Below are positions 10,756 to 21,611 of a stretch of DNA of 64,000 nt, piece by piece (the stretch's first letter is position 1; every line of letters starts with the position of its first letter). The notes under the pieces were generated by a model, which searched no databases, was not told the DNA's origin, and saw only the letters and a list, made by a program, of their open reading frames with translations. The DNA is from Primulina eburnea (lineage: Eukaryota > Streptophyta > Magnoliopsida > Lamiales > Gesneriaceae). Location: contig NC_133108.1 in the NCBI RefSeq assembly GCF_022965805.1, positions 24,767,545 to 24,831,544 on the forward strand. Reading direction: 5' to 3'. The position numbers and the translations under genes were made by a program.

Positions 10756-13700
10756 ATCGATGAACGAGTGGTTTATGCTGATCTGATTGTTATCCCAATG
10801 GTTGCATTTGATATTATACTTTGCATGGATTGGCTTTCAACCTATCGTGCAGTGATTGATTGTGTTGCTAAGACGGTGACATTTGCAGATGATGGCAATA
10901 AGGAAGGTATGCTCGCCAGTGCAGGTACTTCGCTGGTCCTTCCTTTTATTTCGTGTCTTGAGGCTAAGAAGTTGTTGTTTAGAGGATGTGATGGGTTTTT
11001 GGCTTCTATTGTGGATGTGGATAAAATTGTGAAGTTGAATATTGATGATATTGATGTGGTGAGAGAGTTCTCTGATGTGTTTGAAGATGATGTTCCAGGT
11101 TTACCGCCGGACAGATACGTGGAGTTTGTAATTGATCTAGTTCCGGGTACGGTTCCTATTTCTAAGGCTCCGTATAGAATGGCCCCAATAGAGATGAAGG
11201 AGTTGAAAACGCAGTTGCAAGATCTTTTAGATAAAGGGTTCATTCGGCCGAGTTCTTCGCCTTGGGGAGCTCCGGTTCTTTTCGTCAAGAAGAAAGATGG
11301 GACTTTGCGGCTGTGTATTGATTACAGAGAGATCAACAAAGTGACTATCAAGAATATGTATCTGTTGCCGCAGATAGATGATTTGTTTGATCAATTGCAG
11401 GGGGCTACTATGTTTTCGAAGATTGATCTGCGATCTGGCTATTATCAGTGGAAGGTTAGGGAGTCTGATATCCCTAAGACGGCGTTCCGGACCAGGTACG
11501 GTCATTATGAATTTCTTGTGATGTCTTTTGGTCTGACCAAAGCTCCTTCGGTCTTCATGGATCTGATGAACCATGTGTTCAAGCCGTATTTGGATAGCTT
11601 CGTCATTGTTTTCATCGACGACATTTTGATCTATTCCAAGACCAGAGAGCTTCATGCAGAGCACCTCAGAGTTGTTCTTCAGTTGCTGAGAGAGAAGAGG
11701 TTGTATGCTAAGTTGAAAAAATGTGAGTTCTGGTTGGAGCAGATTTCTTTCTTAGGCCATGTTGTTTCGAAGGATGGTATAGCTGTTGATCCAACAAAGA
11801 TTGAGGCGATTCAGAATTGGCCTATCCCTACCACTGTATCATAGGTACGCAGTTTTCTTGGTTTGGCGGGTTACTATCGCCGTTTCATTTCAAATTTTTC
11901 CAAGATTGCCTTGCCAATAACCAATCTGACGAGGAAGACTGTGAAGTTCGAGTGGTCCAATGATTGCCAGAGTGGATTTCAAGAGTTGAAGGATAAGTTG
12001 ACGACAGCTCCTGTTCTTGCATTGCCCAGTGGTTCAGTGGATTTTGTTGTCTATACCGATGCGTCGAAGAAGGGTCTTGGTGCAGTGCTGATGCAACGTG
12101 GAAAGGTCATAGCCCATGCTTCTCGTCAGTTGAAGGACTACGAGAAGAATTATCCTACGCATGATTTGGAGCTATGACAGCTGTAGTTTTCGCCCTGAAA
12201 ATCTGGAGACATTATTTGTATGGCCAAAAGTGTGAAATTTTCACGGACCACAAGAGTTTGAAGTATTTGTTCTCTCAGAAGGAGCTCAATATGCGACAGA
12301 GACGGTGGTTAGAGCTTGTCAAAGATTATGATGTGACGATCAGTTGCCACCCAGGGAAAGCGAATGTTGTAGCGGATGCCTTGAGCCGTAAGTCGAGTTC
12401 TTCTTTGAGTTCGATGATTCAGCAGCCATTGTTGTTAGACTTGCAAAGAGAAGAGATAGCTTTGGTGGTTCCGGGAACCATTGCTCGCTTTTCAGCATTG
12501 GTTATTCGTGCTACTTTGCCGGACAGGATCCGTAGAGAGCAGGCCAGTGATTTACAGTTGACAGAGATGAGAGCTAGAGCAGAGGAGAGAGGTAACTCAG
12601 AGTTTGGATTGAATGGAGATGGTTTGGTGACTTTCAGAGGCCGTATATGTGTTCCTATTGGTGACGATATTCGGCGAGACGTCTTGACAGAGGCACATAC
12701 CGCGCCATATTCGATACATCCAGGCAACACCAAGATGTATCAGGATCTTTGTAGACTCTATTCATGGCCAGGTATGAAGAAAGATATTGCCATGTTTATT
12801 TCTCAGTGCCTAACTTGTCAGCAGGTGAAGATCGAGCACCAGAGACCTGCTGGGACATTGCTATCATTGCCAATTCCTCAGTGGAAATGGGAGCATATTA
12901 CGATGGACTTCGTGACTGGTCTTCCCAGAACGCAGAAAGGTTTTAACTCTATTTGGGTTATTGTCGATCGGTTGACCAATTCTTCGCATTTTCTTCCAGT
13001 CAAGATGACGTACTCCATGAACCAGTATGCCGAGGAGTACATAGCAGAGATTGTTAGACTTCATGGTGTTCCTATGTCTATTGTGTCTGATCGTGACCCT
13101 AGATTTACTTCAGAGTTTTGGAAGAGTTTGCACAGAGCTATGGGTTCACGGTTAGCATTCAGTACAGCTTATCACCCTCAGAGCGACGGTCAATCAGAGA
13201 GAGTTATTCAGATTCTAGAGGATATGCTCAGAGCTTGTACTATCGATTATCCTGGTAGCTGGGATTCCAAATTTCCTCTTGTTGAGTTCACATATAATAA
13301 CAGTTACCAAGCGACAATTGGCATGGCACCGTATGAAGCACTTTATGGCAGGAAGTGTAGATCTCCCTTGTATTGGGACGAGATTGGTGAGAGGAAGATG
13401 TTGGGTCCAGAGTTGGTCCAACAGACAGCTGATGTTGTTGCCGTTATACGAGAGAGGATGAAGACAGCGCAGTCGAGACAGAAGAGCTATGCAGATGTGC
13501 GTCGTAGGCCGTTGCAGTTTGAGGTTGGCGACCATGTGTTCTTGAAGATAGCACCTCTCAAGGGTGTGATGCGGTTTGGCAAGAAGGGAAAGTTGAGTCC
13601 GAGATTTATTGGTCCATTTGAGATCTTGGACAGAGTTGGTGATCGAGCTTACAGGTTAGCCCTACCGCCAGATCTTGACCGAGTTCACAATGTTTTTCAT

Positions 13701-13943
13701 GTATCGATGCTCAGGAATTATATTGCGAATCCTTCCCATGTTCTTCGCCACGAGCCATTGGATTTGACGCTGAATCTGACTTACCAAGAGATTTCAGTCC
13801 AGATTCTGGATCGCAGAGTTAGGGTGTTGAGGAACAAAGAGATCGGCATTGTTAAAGTCCTTTGGAGGAATCATTTGATTAAAGAAGCCACGTGGGAACC
13901 AGAGGATGAGATGAGAGAGAAGTATCCTGAGTTGTTTGCGTAG
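10756..13943 (+). pseudogene. pol: Element D pol (protease end-RT-RNase H-integrase-chromodomain)
   Basis: The frame continues after the TAA through the protease tail, the RT ([11 protein letters not shown] intact at about 11610-11640) and RNase H. A TAG at 11842-11844 interrupts the RT thumb. A net two-base gain near 12173-12176 shifts the frame inside RNase H. From 12178 a 588-residue reading runs uninterrupted through RNase H, the integrase HHCC region, the integrase core ([25 protein letters not shown]) and the chromodomain ending at YPELFA (13943). The three breaks are minor against a near-intact gene, consistent with recent loss of function or trans-mobilisation. Confidence 0.94.
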
Positions 13944-13973
13944 TGACGTCAATTTCGAAAAAGAAATTCCCTT

Positions 13974-13986
13974 AAGGAGGGGAGAT
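13974..13986 (+). promoter_or_regulatory. Element D polypurine tract
   Basis: AAGGAGGGGAGAT immediately before the 3' LTR start TGTAATAGCC. Confidence 0.88.
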
Positions 13987-15596
13987 TGTAATAGCCAAGC
14001 CTGGTGTACGGTATGGTTTAAGTCTCGTATGTTTTTGGATTATTTGGTTTAGATGTTAAGATTTGTGATTATGGGTCATAGTATGGTTGGTTGTCATTAT
14101 TTTGTGGCATTGTTGATGTTCATTGATGGTAGTTGTATTGTATCAGCATTTCGGTTCGATTTTAGTTGCTTTAAAGTTTGTTTTTGCCGTGACATCACCG
14201 CACCCGCGATCCGCAGTGCAGCGTACCCGCGGTCTTCATTGCAACATTTTGAGTAGAATCTTACCCGCGGTGTAGAGGTTACCGCACCCGCGGTGGAGGC
14301 ACCGCACCCGCGGTAAGATTGGCACCGCACCCGCGGTCGTCATTTTAAGAATTCTGATTGGAATGCCGAGAGCTTAGCGCACCCGCGGTCGAGTTTGGAG
14401 CGGACCCGCGGTCGTGTACAGTGTAAGCGTGTTTTTGGTTTTAAGTGAGTTAAATGGATGTGTTGGCTTCATTTCCCTCATTTCTTTTTCCCCATTCTCG
14501 ATTTTTTTCTCTCCTAGGAGGTTAGGGTTCTCTCATTTCTTTCCTTTCCTTCCTTTGATTCTTGCATCTTGGGGGATTATTGTGTTGAGATCAAGGTTCT
14601 TGTTGGTTCAAGGAAGCTAAGGTAAGCTTTTGGTGTTGTTTATTCTTGGTTTTGGGGTGGGAGATGATATGGGTTTGTTGGTGTGTTGGTGTATTGGATT
14701 AATTGATATGGGTTTTTGATTATTGGGTTATTGATGGTGTTATTTGTGGTTTATTGTTGTAGGAATTCAACCAAGGGTTTAGGTTGAAGGTGTTCTTGTT
14801 GGTTGTAAGTGGAATCTCATTCTTGTGCTCACATGATAGTATATGTATTGTGTTTCAATGGTTTTAACATGTTATTCCCTAACATTTGATCCATATTATG
14901 TATTGAATTACTTGATTGTATATTTGAGACAATTGAGTGTCTCAATTATGAAAAAGAGAATACAAGAGAAAAGAGTTTACAAAGTGTTTGATTAAATGCC
15001 CCAAAAAGAGTTTAAAATGATTTATGGATTGTTAGATACATAGTCATAGATTGCATGCAATTAGTTGATCAACGACCATAGGCTTTTATCCCGACAGAGT
15101 CATCGATTTATATCGATGGGATACGAGCACCACAGACAGAGATACTATTGATGTCAATCCATACCAGAGAAAATAAAAATACGATCGTTATTATTATTCA
15201 TGCTATGATATTCATATTTCAGAGTTGATGGTATTTAATGTTTTAAAAGTCATGTTTTCAGAGTATGATATGTTCATTGCTATGTAAGAGTTCCACTTGC
15301 TGAGTTTTATACTCATTTCAGTTATTTCATGTGATGCAGATCAGAGCGACGGACCAGGACGTTGATTGGAGTCGGGGTCATATGCATGAGAGATGGAAGG
15401 AAGAAGTGTATTTTGTGGCATTTTGGCATGATCACACAAATGATATTTTGAATTTTGGATTTTATCATTTCATTGATAATGTAATTGCAAATATTTGTAA
15501 ATGTTTTTATGTCAAGTAATTTTAAATCCTTCCTCCATTTTGAAGAAAATTTTAATTTCCGCTGCTATTTTTTTAAAACGGGTCAGAGGTGTCACA
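13987..15596 (+). repeat. Element D 3' LTR (1,610 bp)
   Basis: Nearly identical to the 5' LTR. The clearest differences are in the dyad array (14199-14414), where this copy has eight units against seven and a different order around 14265-14340. It ends GTCACA, followed by GCTAG (15597-15601). Confidence 0.96.
14199..14414. promoter_or_regulatory. ACCGCACCCGCGGT dyad array, element D 3' LTR (8 units)
   Basis: Eight units of the same dyad as in the 5' LTR, with one unit gained and spacers rearranged. This is the least conserved part of otherwise near-identical sister LTRs. Confidence 0.65.
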
Positions 15597-15601
15597 GCTA
15601 G
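15597..15601. repeat. Target-site duplication of element D, right copy
   Basis: GCTAG, identical to 7782-7786. Confidence 0.95.
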
Positions 15602-16593
15602 GCTGATTTCAGCACACCAGCTGAAACTGAACCAACTGAACCAGCAGCTGACCTGCTGACTATCCAACTGAACTAGCAGTTGACCAACTGAACTGAACCA
15701 GTTGCTGACCAGTTGAACTGAACGACTAGTTGAGTTGACCAGAGTTAACTAGTTGACCAGAGATGACCAGTCGAGAAAATGCCCAGCAAGATGAATTTGA
15801 CCGTTGCAATCTAGGAAACAATAAAAAAACTTTTCAAACGGTCATATTCTTGTGTCTAACGTATATATCATTCTTGAGGCTTATAAATACAACATATTGA
15901 GGATCAAACAATAGCTTTTGAAGGGGATTCAAAGCATGGGCAGTTAGCATGAAGAAATCAGCGAGTTGAGAGCACAAGCCCTTGTGTGAGGATACATTTG
16001 AGATGTACACTTTAACTGATATATTCATCACACACGATCACTCACACATATACAAGAGAGTTGAAGTTCAAAGATTAGTTGAGTGAGTCTTGCACAAAGA
16101 CGTAAAACTTGTGTATGTAGTCTTTGAATATGAGACATTAAACAATATGCTGATTGTGAATGGGTTTGTACAAGGTGTTGTATAAATCAAAGTCTTCTAG
16201 GGAATCCTTCCCAAAGGGATGAAGGGGTGACGTAGGAGCATTTGAAGTCTCCGAACATCCATAAACAAATTCGTGTCTATTTGTTTATTGTATTTACTTA
16301 TCATTTTCGTAGTTTTTAAAGGATGCATTGGTGAAGCATTTTATGTGTTCTTCAAATACCAAAATATTACATAACAAGTATTTGATAAAATGCTTAAACT
16401 AAAATATTTTTACTCATTAAACTTGCATATATTTTAAATGGTTTACAAAATATTTATTCGGTTTCTACGAAGGATTATTACGAGTGTTTTCCGCTTGATT
16501 TCATATCAAACTTGATTTAATTCATCGGTGTTAAATTTTTCAAGAACCGTGCTATTGTAGCTCATCGATTTACTCCCCTAACCGATCCTATCT
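15602..16593 (+). repeat. Element C 3' LTR, second part
   Basis: Continues the C LTR after element D with the CAGTTG-rich block, the leader and the ACCGATCCTAT end. It lacks about 67 bp present in the 5' LTR (6229-6296). The next five bases TATAG are the probable target duplication of C. Confidence 0.88.
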
Positions 16594-16598
16594 TATAG

Positions 16599-18478
16599 AG
16601 ATGCTTCTAAGCTCGTGTTAGTCACAGTATTGATGCAGCATGGTTGGGTTATAGCATATGCCTCTAGACAGTTGAAATTACATGAGAAAAATTATCCGAC
16701 TCAAGATCTTGAGTTAGCTGCCTTTGTCTTTGCGTTTAAGATATGGATATATTATTTGTACAGCGAGAAATCCCAGATATTTATTGATCACAAGAGTCTC
16801 AAGAATTTTTTTACGCAGAAAGAGCTGAATATGAGGCAGAGATTATGGTTGGCGTTAGTGAAAGACTACGATTGAGAAATTAGCTACCATCCGGGGAAAG
16901 CTAATGTCGTGGCAGATGCTTTGAGCAGAAAAGTTGCAGTCGTAGCACAAATTTCATTGCAGAGATCTCTTCAGTCAGAGATTCAGAGATTTGGTATATA
17001 GGTATATCCAAAGGGCATGGTTCCTAAGTTGTCTAATCTGACAGTCCAGTCTTCTTTACTAGACCGAATTCGTGGAGGTCAGCCTTCGGATGAGCAGTTA
17101 CATAAATGGAGATTGCAAGATGAGGCTAAGGGCAGTGTACTCTACACCATGTCTGATGATATTGTGAGATACTGACGGAGGATGTGGGTTCCTAGTATTT
17201 ATTTGATTAGAAAGGATATTTTGACAGTGGCACATATATCTCTGTATTCTATCCACCTAGGAGGTACCAATATGTACAAGGATAGGTAGGTTATGTATTG
17301 GTGGCCAGGGATGAAGCGGGACATCCGCCGATTTGTATCTGAATGTCTCACTTGTCATCAAGTGAAAGCATAACACCAGAGGCCCGCAGGAATGGTTAAG
17401 CCGCTCCTTATTCCGGAGTGGAAATGAGATAATATTTAACCTGATTTCGTTTGTGGGTTGCCGAGGTCAGTTAGAGGATCCAATGCAATTTGGGTTATAG
17501 TGGATCGACTTACTAAGTCAGCAAACTTCTTATCGGTGAAGACAACTTTCTCCATGACTCTATCTGTATATCTCTATATCAGGGAGATAGTCTGTTTGCA
17601 TGGGATCCTTGTGTCCGACAGAGACCCAGGATTCACATTGTCCTTTTGGAAGAGTTTACATGCAGCAATGGGGACGATGTTGCTATTCAGTACAACATTT
17701 CACTCGCAGACAGATGACCAGTCTGAACGAGTGATTCAGATTTTGGAGGAGTTTTTGAAAGCCTGTGCGATCAATTTCCATGGGAATCGGGAATCAAAGC
17801 TACCTCTAGTGGAATTTAAACAACAATAGTTTCCAAGCTGCTATAGGTATGGATCCTTACGAGGCACTATATGGAAGGAAGTGCATATCGCCGATTCATT
17901 GGGATGAAGTCGGTGAGAGATCAGAACTAGCTTCAGAGATTGTTCAACAAACTGCAGATGTGGTGGTCAAGATCCGATAAAGGATGAAGACCGCCCATAG
18001 TGGTCAAAAGAGTTATGCTGACAAGAGGAGAAGGAATCTTGAGTTTGTCGTAGGAGATCGCATTTTCATAAAGATACCACCTATGAAGGGTGTTAATTAT
18101 GAGGTTTGGGAAGAGAGGCAAGCTTAGTCCGAAGTTTATTGGACCGTTCAAGATTCTTGACATAGTTGAGACACTAGCTTATCGTGTAGCCCTACCACCG
18201 AATCTGGCCGATGTACACAATGTGCTCCATGTCTCGTTGTTAAGGAAGTATATAGAAAATCTTTCGCACGTCTTGAGCTTGGAGCCATTGCAGATGGCTC
18301 CAGATCTATCGTATTAGGAAAGAATTGTCCAAATTCTAGAAAGACAGGAACGAAGACTTGGGAACAAAGTGACCAAGTTGGTCAAAGTCCGGTGGCTGAA
18401 TCAGTCAGTGGAGGAGGCCACTTGGGAGGCCCAAACAGATACGAGGAATCGCTACCCGAAACTTTTTGGTAAGACTTA
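16599..18478 (+). pseudogene. Element B RNase H-integrase-chromodomain, heavily decayed
   Basis: The reading resumes at DASK and gives RNase H ([37 protein letters not shown]), then the integrase HHCC region (MYWWPGMKRDIRRF, CLTCHQVKA), core ([32 protein letters not shown]) and chromodomain (VTKLVKVRWLNQSVEEATWE). There are stops at about 16873, 17000, 17173, 17287, 17371 and several later ones, plus frameshifts near 17827 and 18090. It has no coding capacity. Confidence 0.88.
18100..18400 (+). repeat. 301-bp integrase/chromodomain segment, source copy
   Basis: Covers the end of integrase and start of the chromodomain of element B ([19 protein letters not shown] to VTKLVKVRWL). The same segment recurs at 18663-18963 inside the B 3' LTR with no net length change. 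Confidence 0.9.
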
Positions 18479-18500
18479 ATTTCAAGAACGAAATTTATTA

Positions 18501-18514
18501 AGTGAGGGAGGAAT
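18501..18514 (+). promoter_or_regulatory. Element B polypurine tract
   Basis: AGTGAGGGAGGAAT immediately before TGTAGAGCCC, the start of the 3' LTR. Confidence 0.8.
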
Positions 18515-20404
18515 TGTAGAGCCCAAATTCAGTACACGTCAAACCCATGCATTTATTTAAATTTTTTATTTAAGTTTAAATTTATTTTAGCGATGCATGA
18601 TTTATTTAATTTCATTATTTTAAATTATTTATATTTATATGATACACGTTAAAATGTTTTCTTGAGGTTTGGGAAGAGAGGCAAACTTAGTCCGGAGTTT
18701 ATTGGACCGTTCGAGATTCTTGACATAGTTGGGACACTAGCTTATCGTGTAGCCCTACCGTCGAATCTGGCCGATGTACACAATGTGTTCCACGTCTCGT
18801 TGTTAAGGAAGTATATAGAAAATCTTTCGCACGTCTTGAGCTTCGAGCCATTGCAGATGGCTCCAGATCTATCGTATTAGGAAAGACTTGTCCAAATCCT
18901 AGAAAGACATGAACAGAGACTTGGGAGCAAAGTGACCAAGTTGGTCAAAGTCCGGTGGCTGAAATTTTAAATGTGATTTTTTTTTTAAGTCAATAAAATG
19001 ACATTTTAAATTATTTATTTAGTTTTTAGTATTTTAAATACATAATTTGATTATTAGGTGATTTTATGAATTTTAAACTTTTAAAGATGTGTCACTTGTA
19101 CATTTTATTTTAAATTAAGAGATTTTAGAAAAGTTAGTAGGGGGTTATCATTTTAATTAACATTCTAATTAGCATCTCAATTTTGTAATTAAGCAATTTT
19201 ATTTCTTAATTAATTGAAAACTCATGCACACATACACTTTCTCACACACTTACTCACGTTTACACACACACACACATATTTCATCACCTTCTCATTTCAT
19301 TTTTTAAAGAAAAACCTAGGGTTCTAAGTGTAGCAGCAGCAGCCCCTTTTTTGTGCAATCTTCTAGCAATCATTTCATTTTTCTTCAAGAAAATCATGCC
19401 ACGTTCGTCCTCAACCCTCGCATCTTTCCCGTTCCGATATCATCGTTTCAGAATTTTTAAAGATCAAAGGCATGAAAAATCTATTATTTCTACATCAATC
19501 TCGTTATATTATGTGTTGTGATGTTTATTATGCATAAAAATCCATATATGGTGTGCAAGAGTTTGAGCAAAATTGGTTGGGTTGAATTTGAAACGATTTT
19601 TAGATCTCAAAACCAGATGTTGTTGTTATTTCAAGTACTGTGAAATTTTCGGTCAACTTTTTGGAAAAGCTTTCAACACATAAAACTTAGTACTTTTGAT
19701 ACCTTCGATTGGACAGTAAATTCATAATTTTTGGACAATAAATGAGTGAGTTATGATCATTGTTTTGTGACTGCTCAAACTGTGATGTTTAAAACATTTT
19801 TTTTAAGATCTCAAAAATCGTGTTTGCTGTCATTTTTATTACTGTGAATTTTCGGTTGATTTTTTTGAAAAACTTTCAACATACAAAACGTAGTCCTCTT
19901 CAGTACCTTCGATTTGACTGTAAATTCGCAACATGTTTATGAAAAGTTTTATAATGATGGCACGTCTGAGTTTATGTTACTACGTTCAAGTTTAAGTATG
20001 TACGTTAAACTTTAAAGATGCATGAGGTTTTATTAGGTATTACTTGCTATTCTCAGTTTATACGTGTTGATTCTTTAGACTCACTAGACTTGATCGATGC
20101 AGTGAGGACGAGTATGAGGAGATTAGAGGTGGGGACCAATGAGCCGGCTTGGACTGTGCAGGAGGCTTAACCCAAGGACCGCCCATGTTTTAAAATTTTT
20201 GAATGTCGATTCAAATACTCTGATTTTTTTGAGATTGTTTACGTTGTGTAAATGTTTACCTTTTTGAAAACTTTGTTTGTAACTGTTTTATTTCAAACAT
20301 TTTAGATGAGTAGTTTATTTTAACACAATTTGAACTATTATTTTTTATTTAAGAAAATTTTTATTTTTCCGCAAATTTTAAAATAGTTTAAAAATACGTT
20401 ACAT
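18515..20404 (+). repeat. Element B 3' LTR with internal copy of pol sequence
   Basis: Starts TGTAGAGCCC. The most likely end is ACGTTACA at 20404, where sequence of another LTR begins. It contains a 301-bp copy of its own integrase/chromodomain region (18663-18963), an AC-rich stretch near 19240-19280, and a GC-richer R-type block near 20090-20190. No gene. Confidence 0.75.
18663..18963 (+). repeat. Duplicated pol fragment inside the B LTR
   Basis: Same sequence as 18100-18400 with a handful of substitutions, placed about 150 bp into the LTR and in the same orientation. It can be read as [19 protein letters not shown] onward for 72 residues but has no promoter or gene context of its own. 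Confidence 0.9.
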
Positions 20405-20790
20405 CACAAATGATCTCAATTCAATGTAAAAAAATGCACACATATATGTGAGTATGTTGATGTGGAGACTGGAAGTGCCGAAGACTGAAAAGGCGGAGCT
20501 GAGAGTGCGTATTCTAACCCGAGGACCTTACGTTTTCCACACTATATGTTTATGAGTCAAGAGTGTAACATTGTTCATTTGATACATTTTACATTTTTTA
20601 TATGTTGATGGTTTGGCGGGGTTTTGACTATTACATTTGAGTTCTTTTAAAATGGTGGTTTAGGAATTTGACAAGGTTAAATTATTTAATCGCAGTACAT
20701 TTATTCATTAGTTTAATGATTCTTTTTAAATGCATGTATTTGAGCAATTTTCAAAAATAGGTGACAAAAATTCTAGTAGTAGACTTTACA
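20405..20790 (+). repeat. Element E 5' LTR fragment
   Basis: Sequence resembling the R-U5 part of a Tekay LTR: a GC-richer block with GAGGACC near 20520, as in B's LTR near 20170, then AT-rich U5 ending GACTTTACA at 20790. The first part of the LTR is missing, presumably because element B's end abuts it. Confidence 0.55.
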
Positions 20791-20792
20791 GT

Positions 20793-20804
20793 TGGTTTAG
20801 AGAC
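20793..20804 (+). promoter_or_regulatory. Degenerate primer-binding site of element E
   Basis: TGGTTTAGAGAC resembles TGGTATCAGAGC and lies two bases after the LTR end. The stretch 20805-21055 up to gag is AT-rich leader with nothing else recognisable. Confidence 0.45.
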
Positions 20805-21055
20805 ATGTTCCTGTAAAGGGTTGTGTCACTGCCAGCTTCACAAGCTTAGTCGTCAAGCCTCAAGTCAGTAAGTTTGCATGTTTTAACTGTTTTAAATAGT
20901 TTAGTGCTATCATCTGCATGGTTACATGACATACGTTTTACAATGTTTTACAATTTAAGTTTAACTGTTTATATGCTTTAAGGATTAAATGCTTTAAAAA
21001 ATAGATTAAATTGCATAATGGATTACGTTTAGAATTTGGAATGTATTCAAACATC

Positions 21056-21610
21056 ATGCCTCCTAGACGAGCCCCTAGCACCGACAGACATTATGATAAT
21101 TCTAGAGGTGATCGAGGCTTCCCACGTCCACCACCTCCTAGATATGTAGATACACGAGTCCTTGAGGGTATTGCAAGATTGATGGAGCAGGTGCAACAAG
21201 CTCTGAGACATCAGAAGAATATTTATGAGCAGTTCAGACGGCTCAACCCGAAGGATTTCGGCAGGGGCTATCACTCTGTGCCTCTTATAGCGAGAGATGC
21301 GACAGAGAAGTTGAGGCACTTTATGGATGGCCTCAGACCCACTATAAGCCAGGATGTAATGTTGATGAGTCCGGCTACATATGATGCTACCATTGCCTGT
21401 GCTTTTCAGTTAGAATAGGCCCTGAGAGATAATGATGTAGAGTTGCAGCGGAAGAGGCATCAGGCCCAGCATAGCTCACAGCCACAGAAGAAACAGTTCA
21501 CAGGGCGACCCTGTAACCAGGGGCAGCAATAGCCCCAAGGGTAGTTCAAGAAGCCCGGACATCAGAGGCTACCACAAGCTCCAGGTGCTCCTAAGACGGA
21601 GGAGAGACAA
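21056..21610 (+). pseudogene. Element E gag fragment
   Basis: The ATG at 21056 opens MPPRRAPSTDRHYDNSRGD, a usual Tekay gag start. RLNPKDFG is fused straight to YHSVPLIARDATEKLRHFMD, so the central capsid portion is deleted. A stop at 21416-21418 and others follow. The zinc knuckle and protease are absent before the RT begins at 21612. Confidence 0.82.
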
Positions 21611-21611
21611 A

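Larger units (their letters stand above)
7787..15596 (+). mobile_element. Element D: full-length Tekay-like Ty3/gypsy chromovirus
   Basis: Complete element of 7,810 bp: 5' LTR, primer-binding site, gag with zinc knuckle, protease, RT, RNase H, integrase, chromodomain, purine tract and 3' LTR, bounded by a perfect 5-bp duplication GCTAG. The two LTRs are nearly identical outside a repeat array, so the insertion is recent. It lies within the 3' LTR of element C. The coding part carries two stops and one frameshift, so this copy is not autonomous as it stands. Confidence 0.97.
5165..16593 (+). mobile_element. Element C: coding-free Sirevirus-like copia derivative
   Basis: Two LTRs (5165-6730, and 7269-16593 interrupted by D) flank an internal region of only 538 bp with a primer-binding site and several purine tracts but no coding. 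LTRs start TGTTGGAACA. The flanks TATAC (5160-5164) and TATAG (16594-16598) are probably the 5-bp target duplication with one change, and they fall inside the YTDASK codons of element B. The purine tracts and the GTGATCATCAAAAAGGGGGAGA end match Sirevirus-type copia and also element F of this window, so C is a non-autonomous derivative probably mobilised in trans. Confidence 0.85.
4929..20404 (+). mobile_element. Element B: decayed Tekay-like gypsy element, split by A and C
   Basis: Pieces of one + strand chromovirus are separated by later insertions. The RT/RNase H boundary (4929-5164) stops at the FVLYT codons; after element C (5165-16593) the reading resumes at DASK. Integrase, chromodomain, polypurine tract and 3' LTR (18515-20404) follow. 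The 5' part lies to the left beyond element A. Many stops mark it as one of the oldest layers. Confidence 0.85.

Noticed and set aside
19240..19290. AC-rich stretch as a microsatellite of interest
   Set aside because: Short and imperfect, common in LTR leaders.
18515..20790. B and E as one tandem element sharing an LTR
   Set aside because: No primer-binding site follows the B LTR end at 20404; the degenerate one is at 20793 after a second, different LTR fragment.
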